Source of the DNA: Jiangella muralis
Lineage (GTDB): Bacteria > Actinomycetota > Actinomycetes > Jiangellales > Jiangellaceae
Direction of reading: 5' to 3'
DNA: 64,000 nucleotides
NCBI RefSeq assembly: GCF_001270745.1
Contig: NZ_LFXL01000030.1
Location: 1-64,000 of the forward strand
Position numbers and translations under genes: made by a program. Below are positions 43,238 to 52,184 of this stretch, piece by piece. Under the pieces are notes generated by a model. That model saw only the letters and a program-made list of their open reading frames with translations, searched no databases and had not been told where the DNA came from. Each line of letters opens with the position of its first letter. The first letter of the stretch is position 1.

Positions 43238-43301
43238 GCGGCCCGCTGGACCTCCGCCGTCAGGCGCACCGCAGCTTCAACGGACCGAATCGAGGCGCAG
43301 T

Positions 43302-46300
43302 ATGGCTCAGCCGTCGCAGCACGTCAGCCGCCGCTCGTTCCTGGCTCTCTCCGCCACCGTGGGCGCCGGCGCACTACTCCCGTCCCGGATCGCGACCGCC
43401 GCGACGCCACCCGCGGCCGGCACCGCGCTCGGGGCCGCCATCGGGTATGCCGATGCCGACTTCGCCGCGCCGCGATCGCCGCTGGGCAGCTGGGGTGAGC
43501 ACCTGAAGGTCGCGCTCGACCACAATCGGCGCAGCGTCGGCGCCGACCTGGGCTCCGTCCAGGACCTCAACGCCATCGAGCTCGCGAGGGACCTCGCGAG
43601 CGGCGACACCCGGCTGCCGGCCGCGATCGGCCTGCTCACCAATGACGCCGCACCGGCGACGGGCGCCTTCGCCAACTTCTCGGTGACCACCGCCGCCGCG
43701 CTGGACTTCCAGCGTCGCAGCCTCGGGGTGGACACCTTCGGCGCCGCCACCGTCCGGCGGGTCGAGCTGGTCGCCCGGGACGCCGCCACTCGGCTGACCG
43801 AGGCCGACTACACGCTGTGGACCAGCCAGGACAACGTCACCTACCAGCAGCTGACCGGCTGGTCCTTCACCGCGAGCAGCGAGGGTGGACGCGCCGTGCA
43901 CACCTTCGGCGGGTTCGAGGTGCAGGCCCGCTACCTCAAGGTGCACACGCGCTACGCCGACTCCGCGTTCACCTTCGTGCTGCAGGACCCGCCCGCCGAC
44001 GTCCGGGTCCACGGCACCGCCCCGCCCCCGGCCGCCGGCCCGGCGCACCGCCTCGGCCGCCGCGACGTGTCGGTCTACGTCAGCGATGACAACGCGACGT
44101 GGACCAAGGTCGGCGGCGTCGAACTGGTCGACGCCGGCGCCAGCCTCTGGCTGTACGGCTTCCGGGCTCGTGGCCGCTACGTCAAGGTGCACTGCCACCG
44201 GGCCGAGGTCGCCGGCTGGACCTTCACCCTGACCGATCTCCAGACCGGGGTGCGGGTGCACCGCCTCCCGGCGCACACCTTCGTCGGAGCCGGCGGCGGC
44301 TCCTGGAGCCACCGCACGCAGATCCGCATCCGCAACCCCCACCACCGGTCGCTGCGCGACCGCGCCGCTCACGTCAGCTTCGCCGACCTCGGCACCGAGG
44401 CGCTGATCGCCGCCGGACGGCTCGAGCCGGACCTGCGCGACCTCCGCTTCGCCACCCGCGACGGTGCCGAGCTGCACGCCTACGCCGACGCCACGGGCGT
44501 CCACATCCGCATTCCGGAGATCGGCGCCCGGCGCTCGGTGCTGATCTACGCCTACAGCGGCAACCCGGCGGCCGCCAACCGCGTCATCCACGACGGCGGC
44601 GCGTTGCAGGTCGAGTACGGCCGCCGGACGCTGCTGGAACAGCAGGGCATGACCCACCCGGACGGCCCGGCCTGGGGCGAGGGCATCAAGGTCGTGCGGC
44701 TGCCGAACGGCACCATGATGGCGGCGGCCGCGGCCGGGTCCGCCCAGAGCATCCACGCCCGCTTCAGCACCGACGGCGGCTGGACGTGGTCGGAGCTGGA
44801 ACGCATCCTGCCGCCGCTCGACGTGCCCAAGACCCGGACGGCCGGCCCCGGCGGCTTCATCGTCGACCCGCGGACCGGCGTGCTCAGCTTCTTCTTCCTG
44901 GTCGCCACCGCGTACACCCCGACCGGCGACTTCATGGACCCGGAACAGAACGAGGTCCAGCAGTGGATCGCCCAGGCGGAGACCTACACCGGCGACGGCC
45001 GCCCCGTCTTCGGTACGCCCCGCCGCATCCCGCTGCGCACCGTCGGCACCGACCAGCCGGTGAGCTGGGGGCTGGCCTACGCCAACGGCATCGTCACGCG
45101 CGCGGGCAGCCACCTGTACCCGATGGCGTACATGATCCGCTCCGACGGGACGTTCGCCAGCAACGTCATCCGTTCCACCGACGCTGGCCGCACCTGGGTG
45201 CAGAGCACCAGCGAGCTGACCCTGCCGGACACGTTCGGCTTCGAGAAGGGCGTCACCGAGGTCGCGATCAGCGAGCTCGGCGACGGCCGGATCCTGCTGC
45301 TCGCCCGGCAGCAGGCGCCGAAGCGGCACTACCTCACCGCCAGCTGGTCCGCCGACGACGGGCGCACCTGGACGCCGGTCACCGACAGCGCGATCCTGTC
45401 CAGCAACACCGCGCCGGGCCTCTTCCCCGACTCCAGCGACGGCCAGGTGCTCACCTGGTCCGGGCACAACGCCTTCGGGCAGACCAGCTACTACCGGAAC
45501 AACCTCACCGCCGCCTACACCGACGACGACGGCGAGAGCTGGCACGGCTACCAGGACCTGCTGGCCGGATCGGCGCTGTCCACGCCGGGATGGGCGCACA
45601 TCAGCGAGGTCCGCACCGCCGTCAACGCGGACTCCTGGGCCGCCGCCGGGACCGACCGGATGTTCGCATGGACCCGCCCGTCGAAGCCGGCCCAGCTCAT
45701 GCTGGTCGAGGACTTCGACGCGTTCGTGCGCGACACCCACGGTGCGCTGGACGTCATCGCGCACCGCGACACCGCCGGCGCCGCCAACGGCACCGAGCTG
45801 GCCGCGCACCGATGGTGGCGCACCACCCGGACCGGGGCGCTGGACCTCGCCGTCGGCGCCCGGACGCACCGGCAGGCGGTCCGGCTGCGGGCCGCGCCGC
45901 AGGGCGAGGCCGGGGCGTCTCGCCTCTTCCCAGCTGTGCGGCAGGCGCGGATCAGCTTCGGGCTGCGCAGCTCGCAGCTCGCCGGCGGACTGCACCTGTG
46001 CCTGCAGGAGGGGTTCGCCGCGCATCACAACGCCCACGGCACAGTGCTGTCGCTGGTGCTCGGGCCCGACGGCGAGCTGCTGGCCACCAGTGACGACGTC
46101 TTCGGGACCTTCCCCGACATCGGGCACGCCAACCTCGACGCCGACCCGGCCATCGGCAACCTGATCGCGCTGGGGCTGCACCAGCTCGTCGCGATGGACT
46201 TCCAGCACCGCAGCGTCGGCGCCGACCTGTTCGAGGTCCGCGAGGTCACCGGCGTCCAACTGGTCGACAACGACCTGATCGGCACGGGTGCCGGAAACCG

Positions 46301-46814
46301 GGTCAAGCCGGAGGACCTGAGCGTCTGGACCTCCGACACCAACCGCGGCGACTGGCAACGGGTCGAGGGCTGGAGCGGCAGCAAGGACGGCGCGGTCATC
46401 ACCCTCGCCGGCCCGGCCGTGCGCGCCCGCTACGTGAAGGTCGCGCACCCGTACGCCGACAGCGCGTTCACGCTCGCCAACGACGAGCAGCGCATCATGC
46501 GCGTGCTCCCGGACGGCAACGACGAGCAGGTCTTCAGGCCGCTGGAGGTCCCGACCCGGCTCACCCCCGGCGAGTGGCACGCCATCGTCGTCGATCTCGA
46601 TCTGCCCGGCGGCACCGTCACCGTCAGCGTCGACGGCACCCGGCGGGCCACGCTGCCCCCGCTGCACGCGGCCGAGGTGGTCACCCACCTGCTGCTCAGC
46701 ACCGGCGCCGCACCGGCCGGCGAGATCAGGCTGGACGAGCTGATCGTCCAGGACACCGCCCTCGGCCTGCCCGAGCCGGCCGGCGTCGGCCCGACGACCG
46801 CTGTCCCCCGCTGA
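43302..46814 (+). CDS. Secreted multidomain Asp-box sialidase-like protein (nested modules)
   Basis: 1170 residues. Tat signal RRSFLAL at 10-16. A discoidin-like module is split in two (about 45-105 and 252-322) by a second copy at about 106-250. Then DUF2341 (about 332-430: SWSHRTQIRIRN to IYAYSGNPAAANRV), a sialidase-type propeller (about 440-805; STDGGWTW, STDAGRTW, SADDGRTW, TDDDGESW) and a LamG/concanavalin-like domain that is itself interrupted by a third module copy at about 940-1070 (MDFQHRSVGADL ... ARYVKVAHPYADSAFT). The modules probably anchor the enzyme on a glycan. ATG 43302 follows GAGG. Start of a four-gene secreted series under the shared operator. Confidence 0.85.
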   Translation: MAQPSQHVSRRSFLALSATVGAGALLPSRIATAATPPAAGTALGAAIGYADADFAAPRSPLGSWGEHLKVALDHNRRSVGADLGSVQDLNAIELARDLASGDTRLPAAIGLLTNDAAPATGAFANFSVTTAAALDFQRRSLGVDTFGAATVRRVELVARDAATRLTEADYTLWTSQDNVTYQQLTGWSFTASSEGGRAVHTFGGFEVQARYLKVHTRYADSAFTFVLQDPPADVRVHGTAPPPAAGPAHRLGRRDVSVYVSDDNATWTKVGGVELVDAGASLWLYGFRARGRYVKVHCHRAEVAGWTFTLTDLQTGVRVHRLPAHTFVGAGGGSWSHRTQIRIRNPHHRSLRDRAAHVSFADLGTEALIAAGRLEPDLRDLRFATRDGAELHAYADATGVHIRIPEIGARRSVLIYAYSGNPAAANRVIHDGGALQVEYGRRTLLEQQGMTHPDGPAWGEGIKVVRLPNGTMMAAAAAGSAQSIHARFSTDGGWTWSELERILPPLDVPKTRTAGPGGFIVDPRTGVLSFFFLVATAYTPTGDFMDPEQNEVQQWIAQAETYTGDGRPVFGTPRRIPLRTVGTDQPVSWGLAYANGIVTRAGSHLYPMAYMIRSDGTFASNVIRSTDAGRTWVQSTSELTLPDTFGFEKGVTEVAISELGDGRILLLARQQAPKRHYLTASWSADDGRTWTPVTDSAILSSNTAPGLFPDSSDGQVLTWSGHNAFGQTSYYRNNLTAAYTDDDGESWHGYQDLLAGSALSTPGWAHISEVRTAVNADSWAAAGTDRMFAWTRPSKPAQLMLVEDFDAFVRDTHGALDVIAHRDTAGAANGTELAAHRWWRTTRTGALDLAVGARTHRQAVRLRAAPQGEAGASRLFPAVRQARISFGLRSSQLAGGLHLCLQEGFAAHHNAHGTVLSLVLGPDGELLATSDDVFGTFPDIGHANLDADPAIGNLIALGLHQLVAMDFQHRSVGADLFEVREVTGVQLVDNDLIGTGAGNRVKPEDLSVWTSDTNRGDWQRVEGWSGSKDGAVITLAGPAVRARYVKVAHPYADSAFTLANDEQRIMRVLPDGNDEQVFRPLEVPTRLTPGEWHAIVVDLDLPGGTVTVSVDGTRRATLPPLHAAEVVTHLLLSTGAAPAGEIRLDELIVQDTALGLPEPAGVGPTTAVPR
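43617..44051 (+). repeat. Discoidin-like module inserted within another copy of the same module
   Basis: Codons about 106-250 of the 43302 gene. The flanks join to one continuous module when compared with the paralogue at 49138 (DTRL + GRRDVSVYVSDDNATW against LSRLNSRDLALYVSNDNAAW). The insert itself (TTAAALDFQRRSLG ... ARYLKVHTRYADSAFTFV) is closest to the N-terminal module of the 52185 protein (TTAAVALDYLRRSL). About 435 bp, in frame. Confidence 0.75.
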
Positions 46815-46842
46815 GATCCCGCCGCACCGATCGGAGGAGCCC

Positions 46843-49113
46843 ATGACCGATGTGACCCGCCGTGGACTGCTGAAGGCCGCCGGAGTGCTCGGTGCCGGGG
46901 CCACGCTCAGCGCCGCCCCCGCGGTAGTGGGAGGCCCGGCCACGCCATCCGCCGCCGCGGCGCCCGTCAGACCGGACGGACGCCCGATCGAGCTCGGCGA
47001 CCGGCTGGAGCTGATCGCCGGGACGTCGACCGTCGATCATCTGGACGGCGCCGCGTTCCGGCTGCACCAGCCGGTGCGCCGCGAGGTGGCGATGACCACC
47101 GACCGGCCGTGGGAGGGCAGCGCCTGCCACTACCGGCACGTCTTCAGGGACGGCGACACGTACCGGATGTACTACACGGCGCTGGACTACAACGTCGGCG
47201 GCGGCAGGGTCGACATCCCGCATCCGAGCCGCGTCGCGATGGCCGAGAGCACCGACGGGCTCACCTGGAGCCGGCCCAGTCTGGGCCTGGTCCAGGACGG
47301 CGGCAGCACGGACAACAACCTCACCGCCGGCACCGGTGACGGCCACGCCTTCGTGTTCAAGGACACCAGGCCGGACACCCCGGCCGACGCCCGGTACAAG
47401 GGCATCGAGCTGGCCGACCGGGCCACCGCCATCTACGCGCTGAAGTCGGCGGACGGCACGACGTTCACCCGGATGAGCGGCACGCCGATGATGACCTGGG
47501 GCCCGTCGAGCAGCCACGGCCTGGTCAACATGGCCTTCGACACCCTCAACGTCGCGTTCTGGGACCCGTCGGCCGAGACGTACCGGCTCTACCTGCGCTA
47601 CTACCACGACCGGGCGGAAGACGGCGGCACGTACCGCGGCACCATGGTGTCGACCTCGGCGGACTTCCTCACCTGGACCACGCCGGTGCCGCTGGAGTAC
47701 CCCGGCTCGCCCGCGCCGGAGGAACACCTCTACACCAGCAACGTCGTCCCCTACTACCGATCCCCCGGCGTCCTCCTCGGCTTCCCGATGCGCTACGTCC
47801 AGCCGCAGGGCTGGCAGGAGTCGCACTTCCGCCTCCCCAACCCGGAGCATCGCCGGGAGCGGGCGCTGGCCAGCGAGCGCTATGGCACCGCGATGACCGA
47901 CACGCTGTTCATGAGCAGCCGGGACGGCGTCGTCTTCGACCGCTGGGACGAGGCGTTCATCCAGCCCGGCCCCGGCACGGAGAACTGGAAGTACGCCGAC
48001 AACAGCACCGGCTGCGGCATCGCGGTCACCCCGTCCCACATCCACGGGGCGCCGGACGAGCTGTCCGTCTACGCCACCGAGGGCTACTGGACCGGTGACG
48101 AGCTGGACGTCGTCCGCTACACCCTGCGCGTCGACGGGTTCGTGTCGCTCAACGCACCTCGCTCCGGCGGCGAGGCCGTGACGAAGGCGGTGCGGTTCAT
48201 CGGGGACCAGCTGGTCCTCAACCTGGCCACCTCGGCCGCCGGGCACGTGCGGGTCGAGGTGCAGAACCCGGCCGGGACGCCGATACCGGGCTTCGGCCTG
48301 GACGAGTGCGATCCGCTGTTCGGTGACGACCTGGCCCGGGTGGTCTCGTGGCGAGGCGGCGACACCGACCTCGGCTCGCTGGCGAGCCGCCCCGTCCGGC
48401 TGCGGTTCGCCATCAACGACGCGGACGTGTACTCGTTCCGGTTCCGGGCCGCCATCACCTTCGACAGCACGAAGACGCAGATCACGGCGTACCACCAGGA
48501 CGGCACGCTGACCACGGACCAGCGGGACCGGCTGCTGGCACACCTGTCGGACGCACAGAGCAGCGCGGAGCAGGGCCAGGCCGAGGAGGCCGGTCAGGCC
48601 CTCGACGACTTCGCCGAGGTGGTGCGGGAGATCCCCGACGACGCCGCCCGGGACGTGCTGGCCACCGCCGCCGCGGAGCTGCGCCGCATCGTCCGGGAAC
48701 TGACGGCCGAGCCGTGGCCCACCCGGTACGGCTGGCTGGGCAACGACGTCGATCCGGCGACCGGGAACCTGGAGAACCTCGGACTGTCCACGTCGCTGAT
48801 CGCGCTGGACTACCGGAACCGGAGCGTCGGTGCGGCGTTCTGGGAGCCGGTGACCATCACCGCGCTGACGCTGCGCGACGTCGACGGCAGCACCCGGCTC
48901 GCCGCCGGGGACCTCTCGGTCTACGTCAGCGACACCAACGACGGCGACTGGCGCCGGGTCGAGGGCGTCCAGGTCGCCCGGATCTCCAACGGCTTCACCT
49001 TCACCGGGCTCGACGTGACCGCCCGCTACGTCAAGGTCGTGCAGCCCTACGCCGACGACGCGTTCACCTTCACCAACCAGGTGGCCCGGATGCTCGAGGT
49101 CACCACCGCCTAG
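46843..49113 (+). CDS. Secreted five-bladed-propeller hydrolase (GH32/GH43-like) with FIMAH-like and discoidin-like domains
   Basis: 756 residues. Tat signal TRRGLLKAAG at the N-terminus. Residues about 45-545 resemble the glycosyl hydrolase family 32/43-like proteins of secreted glycan degraders: YRHVFRDGDTYRMYYTALDY, MAESTDGLTWSRP, GTMVSTSADFLTWT, MSSRDGVVFDRWDEAFIQPG and a C-terminal beta-sandwich. About 549-620 is FIMAH-like (DGTLTTDQRDRLLAHLSDAQSSAEQG), a small helical domain found in bacterial surface hydrolases. A discoidin-like module ends the protein (632-756). Lies 28 nt after the previous gene, with GGAGGAG before the ATG. Confidence 0.78.
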   Translation: MTDVTRRGLLKAAGVLGAGATLSAAPAVVGGPATPSAAAAPVRPDGRPIELGDRLELIAGTSTVDHLDGAAFRLHQPVRREVAMTTDRPWEGSACHYRHVFRDGDTYRMYYTALDYNVGGGRVDIPHPSRVAMAESTDGLTWSRPSLGLVQDGGSTDNNLTAGTGDGHAFVFKDTRPDTPADARYKGIELADRATAIYALKSADGTTFTRMSGTPMMTWGPSSSHGLVNMAFDTLNVAFWDPSAETYRLYLRYYHDRAEDGGTYRGTMVSTSADFLTWTTPVPLEYPGSPAPEEHLYTSNVVPYYRSPGVLLGFPMRYVQPQGWQESHFRLPNPEHRRERALASERYGTAMTDTLFMSSRDGVVFDRWDEAFIQPGPGTENWKYADNSTGCGIAVTPSHIHGAPDELSVYATEGYWTGDELDVVRYTLRVDGFVSLNAPRSGGEAVTKAVRFIGDQLVLNLATSAAGHVRVEVQNPAGTPIPGFGLDECDPLFGDDLARVVSWRGGDTDLGSLASRPVRLRFAINDADVYSFRFRAAITFDSTKTQITAYHQDGTLTTDQRDRLLAHLSDAQSSAEQGQAEEAGQALDDFAEVVREIPDDAARDVLATAAAELRRIVRELTAEPWPTRYGWLGNDVDPATGNLENLGLSTSLIALDYRNRSVGAAFWEPVTITALTLRDVDGSTRLAAGDLSVYVSDTNDGDWRRVEGVQVARISNGFTFTGLDVTARYVKVVQPYADDAFTFTNQVARMLEVTTA

Positions 49114-49137
49114 ACGCAGCCCGAGACGAGGTGGACC

Positions 49138-52100
49138 ATGTCCCAGCCCATCGCCCGCCGCACCTTCCTCGCCCTGTCCGCCACCACGATGGCCACCGCG
49201 GCGCTGCCCGCCGTCACGGCCGGCCGGGCCGCCGCCGCGCCGACGGCGCTGGCCAGCACCAACGGATGGACAGCGACCGACGTGAACCCGTTCGCGTCGT
49301 CGCTGACCGGCCTGGGCGCCGCCTCCCGGCTGGCGCTGGACTACGACCACCGCAGCGTCGGCGCCGACCTCGGCAGCGTCAAGGCGTTCACCGCCGTCGA
49401 GATCGTCCAGGAGAGCACGCTGTCCCGGCTGAACAGCCGCGACCTGGCGTTGTACGTCAGCAACGACAACGCCGCCTGGGAACGCGCCGACGCGGAGCAC
49501 GTCGACCTGGGCGGCAGCACCTGGCACTACCTCGGCACCGCGCGCACCGCCCGCTACGTCAAATTGCACTCGCACCGGGGCGACACCACCGGCTTCACCT
49601 GCGTCATCACCGACCTCCAGGCCGGCCTGCGGGTGTACGACCTCGGCCCGCACGAGTTCGTCGGCGGCAACGGCGGCAGCTGGGCGTACCGCACCCCCGT
49701 CGTCATCACCAACGCGAATCCCGCGACGTTGCGGGACCGGGCCGCGTTCCTGTCCTTCCAGACGCTCGGCACGGCCGCGCTGATCGCCGCGGGCAAGCTC
49801 GCGCCGGACCTGCGCGACCTGCGCATCGCCGACGCCTCCGGGCGGGAGCTGCACGCCTACTCGAACTCGTTCGGCGTGTACATCCGGGTCCCGCAGATCG
49901 CCGCCGGTAGCTCGGTCACCGTCTACGCGTATTCCGGCAACCCCGGCGCGACCAACCGGATCGACCGGGACACCGGCGCCCTGCAGGTGCAGTACGGGCA
50001 CCGGATCCTCCAGAGGCAGCCGGCCTCCGCCGACGCGATCAAGGTCGCCCAGCTGCCCAGCGGCCGGATGATCACGGTCTCGACCGCCCCGAGCCTCGGC
50101 GGGATCAACGCCCGGTACAGCACCGACGGGGGCCGGAGCTGGGGCGCGCTGGAGACGTTCAAGGCGTTCACCGGGGCGCCCGGCGCGAAGGGCGAGGGCC
50201 CGCAGGGCCTGCTCTGGGACCCGGTCCGCGGCGTGCTCACCTTCTTCTTCCGGATCTCCTTCGCCTACACCGAGGGCGGCGACTTCACCGACCCGGCGCA
50301 GAACAACGTCCAGACCTACGTCATCCAGGCGAGCTCGTTCACCGCGACCGGACGGCCGGTGTGGGGCACCGCACGGCACGTCCCGCTGGTCAACCAGGCC
50401 ACCGGGAGCCCGGTCGCCTGGGCGCTGTCCTACACCAACCCGATCCGCACGTCGTCCGGCGCCTACCTGCACGCGATGTCGTACATCGTGCGGCCGGACG
50501 GGACTTTTGTCAGCAACGTCATCCGGTCTGCCGATGGCGGGCTCACCTGGACCCAGAGCATTGACGAGCTGGCCCTGCCCGGCCAGTTCGGCTTCGAGAA
50601 GGGCATCACCGAACCGGCCATCGCCGAGCTCGGCGACGGATCGATCGCGATCCTGGCCCGGCAGCAGCTCGGCCGGAAGTCCTACCTCGCCGCCAGCCGG
50701 TCCATCGACGACGGCGTCACCTGGAGCGCCGTCACCGACAGCACCGTGCTCTCCAGCAACACCCAACCGGCGATGTTCCCCGGCACCGCCGCGGGCAGCC
50801 ACGTGCTCACCTGGTCCGGGCACAACGGGTTCAGCCAGACCAGCTACTACCGGAACAACCTCACCGCGGCGTACAGCGACGACGACGGCGCCAGCTGGCA
50901 CGGCTACCAGGACCTGCTCGGCGCCACCGAGCTGTCCGCGCCCGGCTGGGCAGCCGTGACCGACCTGCGCCAGGTGCAGAACGCGGACTCCGCGCCGTCC
51001 GGGACCGGGGACCGGCTGTTCGGCTGGATCACCCCCGGCGACACCCCGAAGACCATGCTGGTGGAGGAGTTCGACCGCTACGTCCGGGACAGTCAGGGCG
51101 CGCTGGACACCGTCAACTACCGCAAGGCCACTGGCACGGCCAACGGCACCGAGCTGGCCGACTGGCGCTGGTGGCGCTCCAGCCGGACCGGCACCCTCGA
51201 CTTCATCACCGGGCAGCGGGCCAGCCGCCGCGCGGTCCGGCTGCGGTCGTCGGCGAACGCCGACGCGAGCGCGTCCCGGCTGTTCCCGGCGATCCGCCGC
51301 GGCTACGTCCGGGCCGCGATCCGGCTGACGGCCAACGGCGGCGGCTTCCGGCTGTGCCTGCAGGAGGGCTTCTCCGACTCGGACAACGCGCCGGGAACGG
51401 CGCTGTCGCTGCTGGTCACGCCGTCCGGCGAGGTGCGGGCCACGACCTCGGACACGTTCGTCACCACCGCCGACATCGGGCACCAGAACGACGACACCAC
51501 TCCGGCCGACGGGCGGCTCATCGCCCTCGGCCAGTACGGCGCCGTCGGGTTCGACTACCAGAACCGCAGCCTGGGCGCGGACCTCTACACGACCCGGACG
51601 GTCTCGTCCATCGAGGTGGTCGACAACGACCTCGTCGGGCCGGCCGGGAACCGCCTCGATCCCAGCCAGCTGCGCATCTGGCGGTCCTCGGACAACGCGG
51701 CCTGGACCGAGGTGACCGGGTGGACCGGTGTCGAGACCGGCTCGGTGATCACCCTGTCCGGGCCGTCGTTCAGCGCACGCTACGTCAAGGTGTCCCAGCC
51801 ATACGGCGACACCGCGTTCACCTTCGCCAACGAGCGGTCACGCATCCTGCGGGTGCTGCCCGACCTCGGCAGTCCCCAGGCGTTCGCGCCGCTGACCACC
51901 CCGACCAGCCTGACCACGGGGAGTTGGCACCAGCTGTTCGTCGACGTCGACCTCCAGGGCGGCGCCATCGCCGTCTCCGTCGACGGCACGCTGCGGGCCA
52001 CCCTCCCCCTGGTCCACCCAGCGCAGGTGGTCAGCCACCTGTTCCTCGCGTTCGACGCGGCGTCGACGGCCGGTGACGTGGCCGTCGACGAGCTGATCGT

Positions 52101-52164
52101 GCAGGACACCGCCGGCGGGATGCCCGCGGTGAGCAGCGTCGGCACCACCGTCCCCGTCCCCTGA
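49138..52164 (+). CDS. Secreted multidomain Asp-box sialidase-like protein (paralogue of 43302)
   Basis: 1008 residues. Tat signal ARRTFLALSATT. An uninterrupted discoidin-like module (about 40-165), DUF2341 (about 178-275), the propeller (about 290-640; STDGGRSW, SADGGLTW, SIDDGVTW, SDDDGASW) and a LamG-like domain interrupted by a module at about 782-905. It is co-linear with the 43302 protein except that it lacks the nested N-terminal copy. Long stretches of near-identical DNA between the two (for example around 45452 and 50810) show a recent tandem duplication or gene conversion. Confidence 0.85.
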   Translation: MSQPIARRTFLALSATTMATAALPAVTAGRAAAAPTALASTNGWTATDVNPFASSLTGLGAASRLALDYDHRSVGADLGSVKAFTAVEIVQESTLSRLNSRDLALYVSNDNAAWERADAEHVDLGGSTWHYLGTARTARYVKLHSHRGDTTGFTCVITDLQAGLRVYDLGPHEFVGGNGGSWAYRTPVVITNANPATLRDRAAFLSFQTLGTAALIAAGKLAPDLRDLRIADASGRELHAYSNSFGVYIRVPQIAAGSSVTVYAYSGNPGATNRIDRDTGALQVQYGHRILQRQPASADAIKVAQLPSGRMITVSTAPSLGGINARYSTDGGRSWGALETFKAFTGAPGAKGEGPQGLLWDPVRGVLTFFFRISFAYTEGGDFTDPAQNNVQTYVIQASSFTATGRPVWGTARHVPLVNQATGSPVAWALSYTNPIRTSSGAYLHAMSYIVRPDGTFVSNVIRSADGGLTWTQSIDELALPGQFGFEKGITEPAIAELGDGSIAILARQQLGRKSYLAASRSIDDGVTWSAVTDSTVLSSNTQPAMFPGTAAGSHVLTWSGHNGFSQTSYYRNNLTAAYSDDDGASWHGYQDLLGATELSAPGWAAVTDLRQVQNADSAPSGTGDRLFGWITPGDTPKTMLVEEFDRYVRDSQGALDTVNYRKATGTANGTELADWRWWRSSRTGTLDFITGQRASRRAVRLRSSANADASASRLFPAIRRGYVRAAIRLTANGGGFRLCLQEGFSDSDNAPGTALSLLVTPSGEVRATTSDTFVTTADIGHQNDDTTPADGRLIALGQYGAVGFDYQNRSLGADLYTTRTVSSIEVVDNDLVGPAGNRLDPSQLRIWRSSDNAAWTEVTGWTGVETGSVITLSGPSFSARYVKVSQPYGDTAFTFANERSRILRVLPDLGSPQAFAPLTTPTSLTTGSWHQLFVDVDLQGGAIAVSVDGTLRATLPLVHPAQVVSHLFLAFDAASTAGDVAVDELIVQDTAGGMPAVSSVGTTVPVP

Positions 52165-52184
52165 AGGGCAGGAGTGAGACACCC

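Noticed and set aside
43374-46943. 1189-codon open frame on the minus strand
   Set aside because: Antisense of the 43302 sialidase-like gene, with no domain signal and no ribosome binding site.
46726-51483. 1585-codon open frame on the minus strand
   Set aside because: It is antisense to three clearly real secreted-enzyme genes; its composition (G, R, V, E, D, P rich, no motifs) is that of an antisense shadow in GC-rich DNA.
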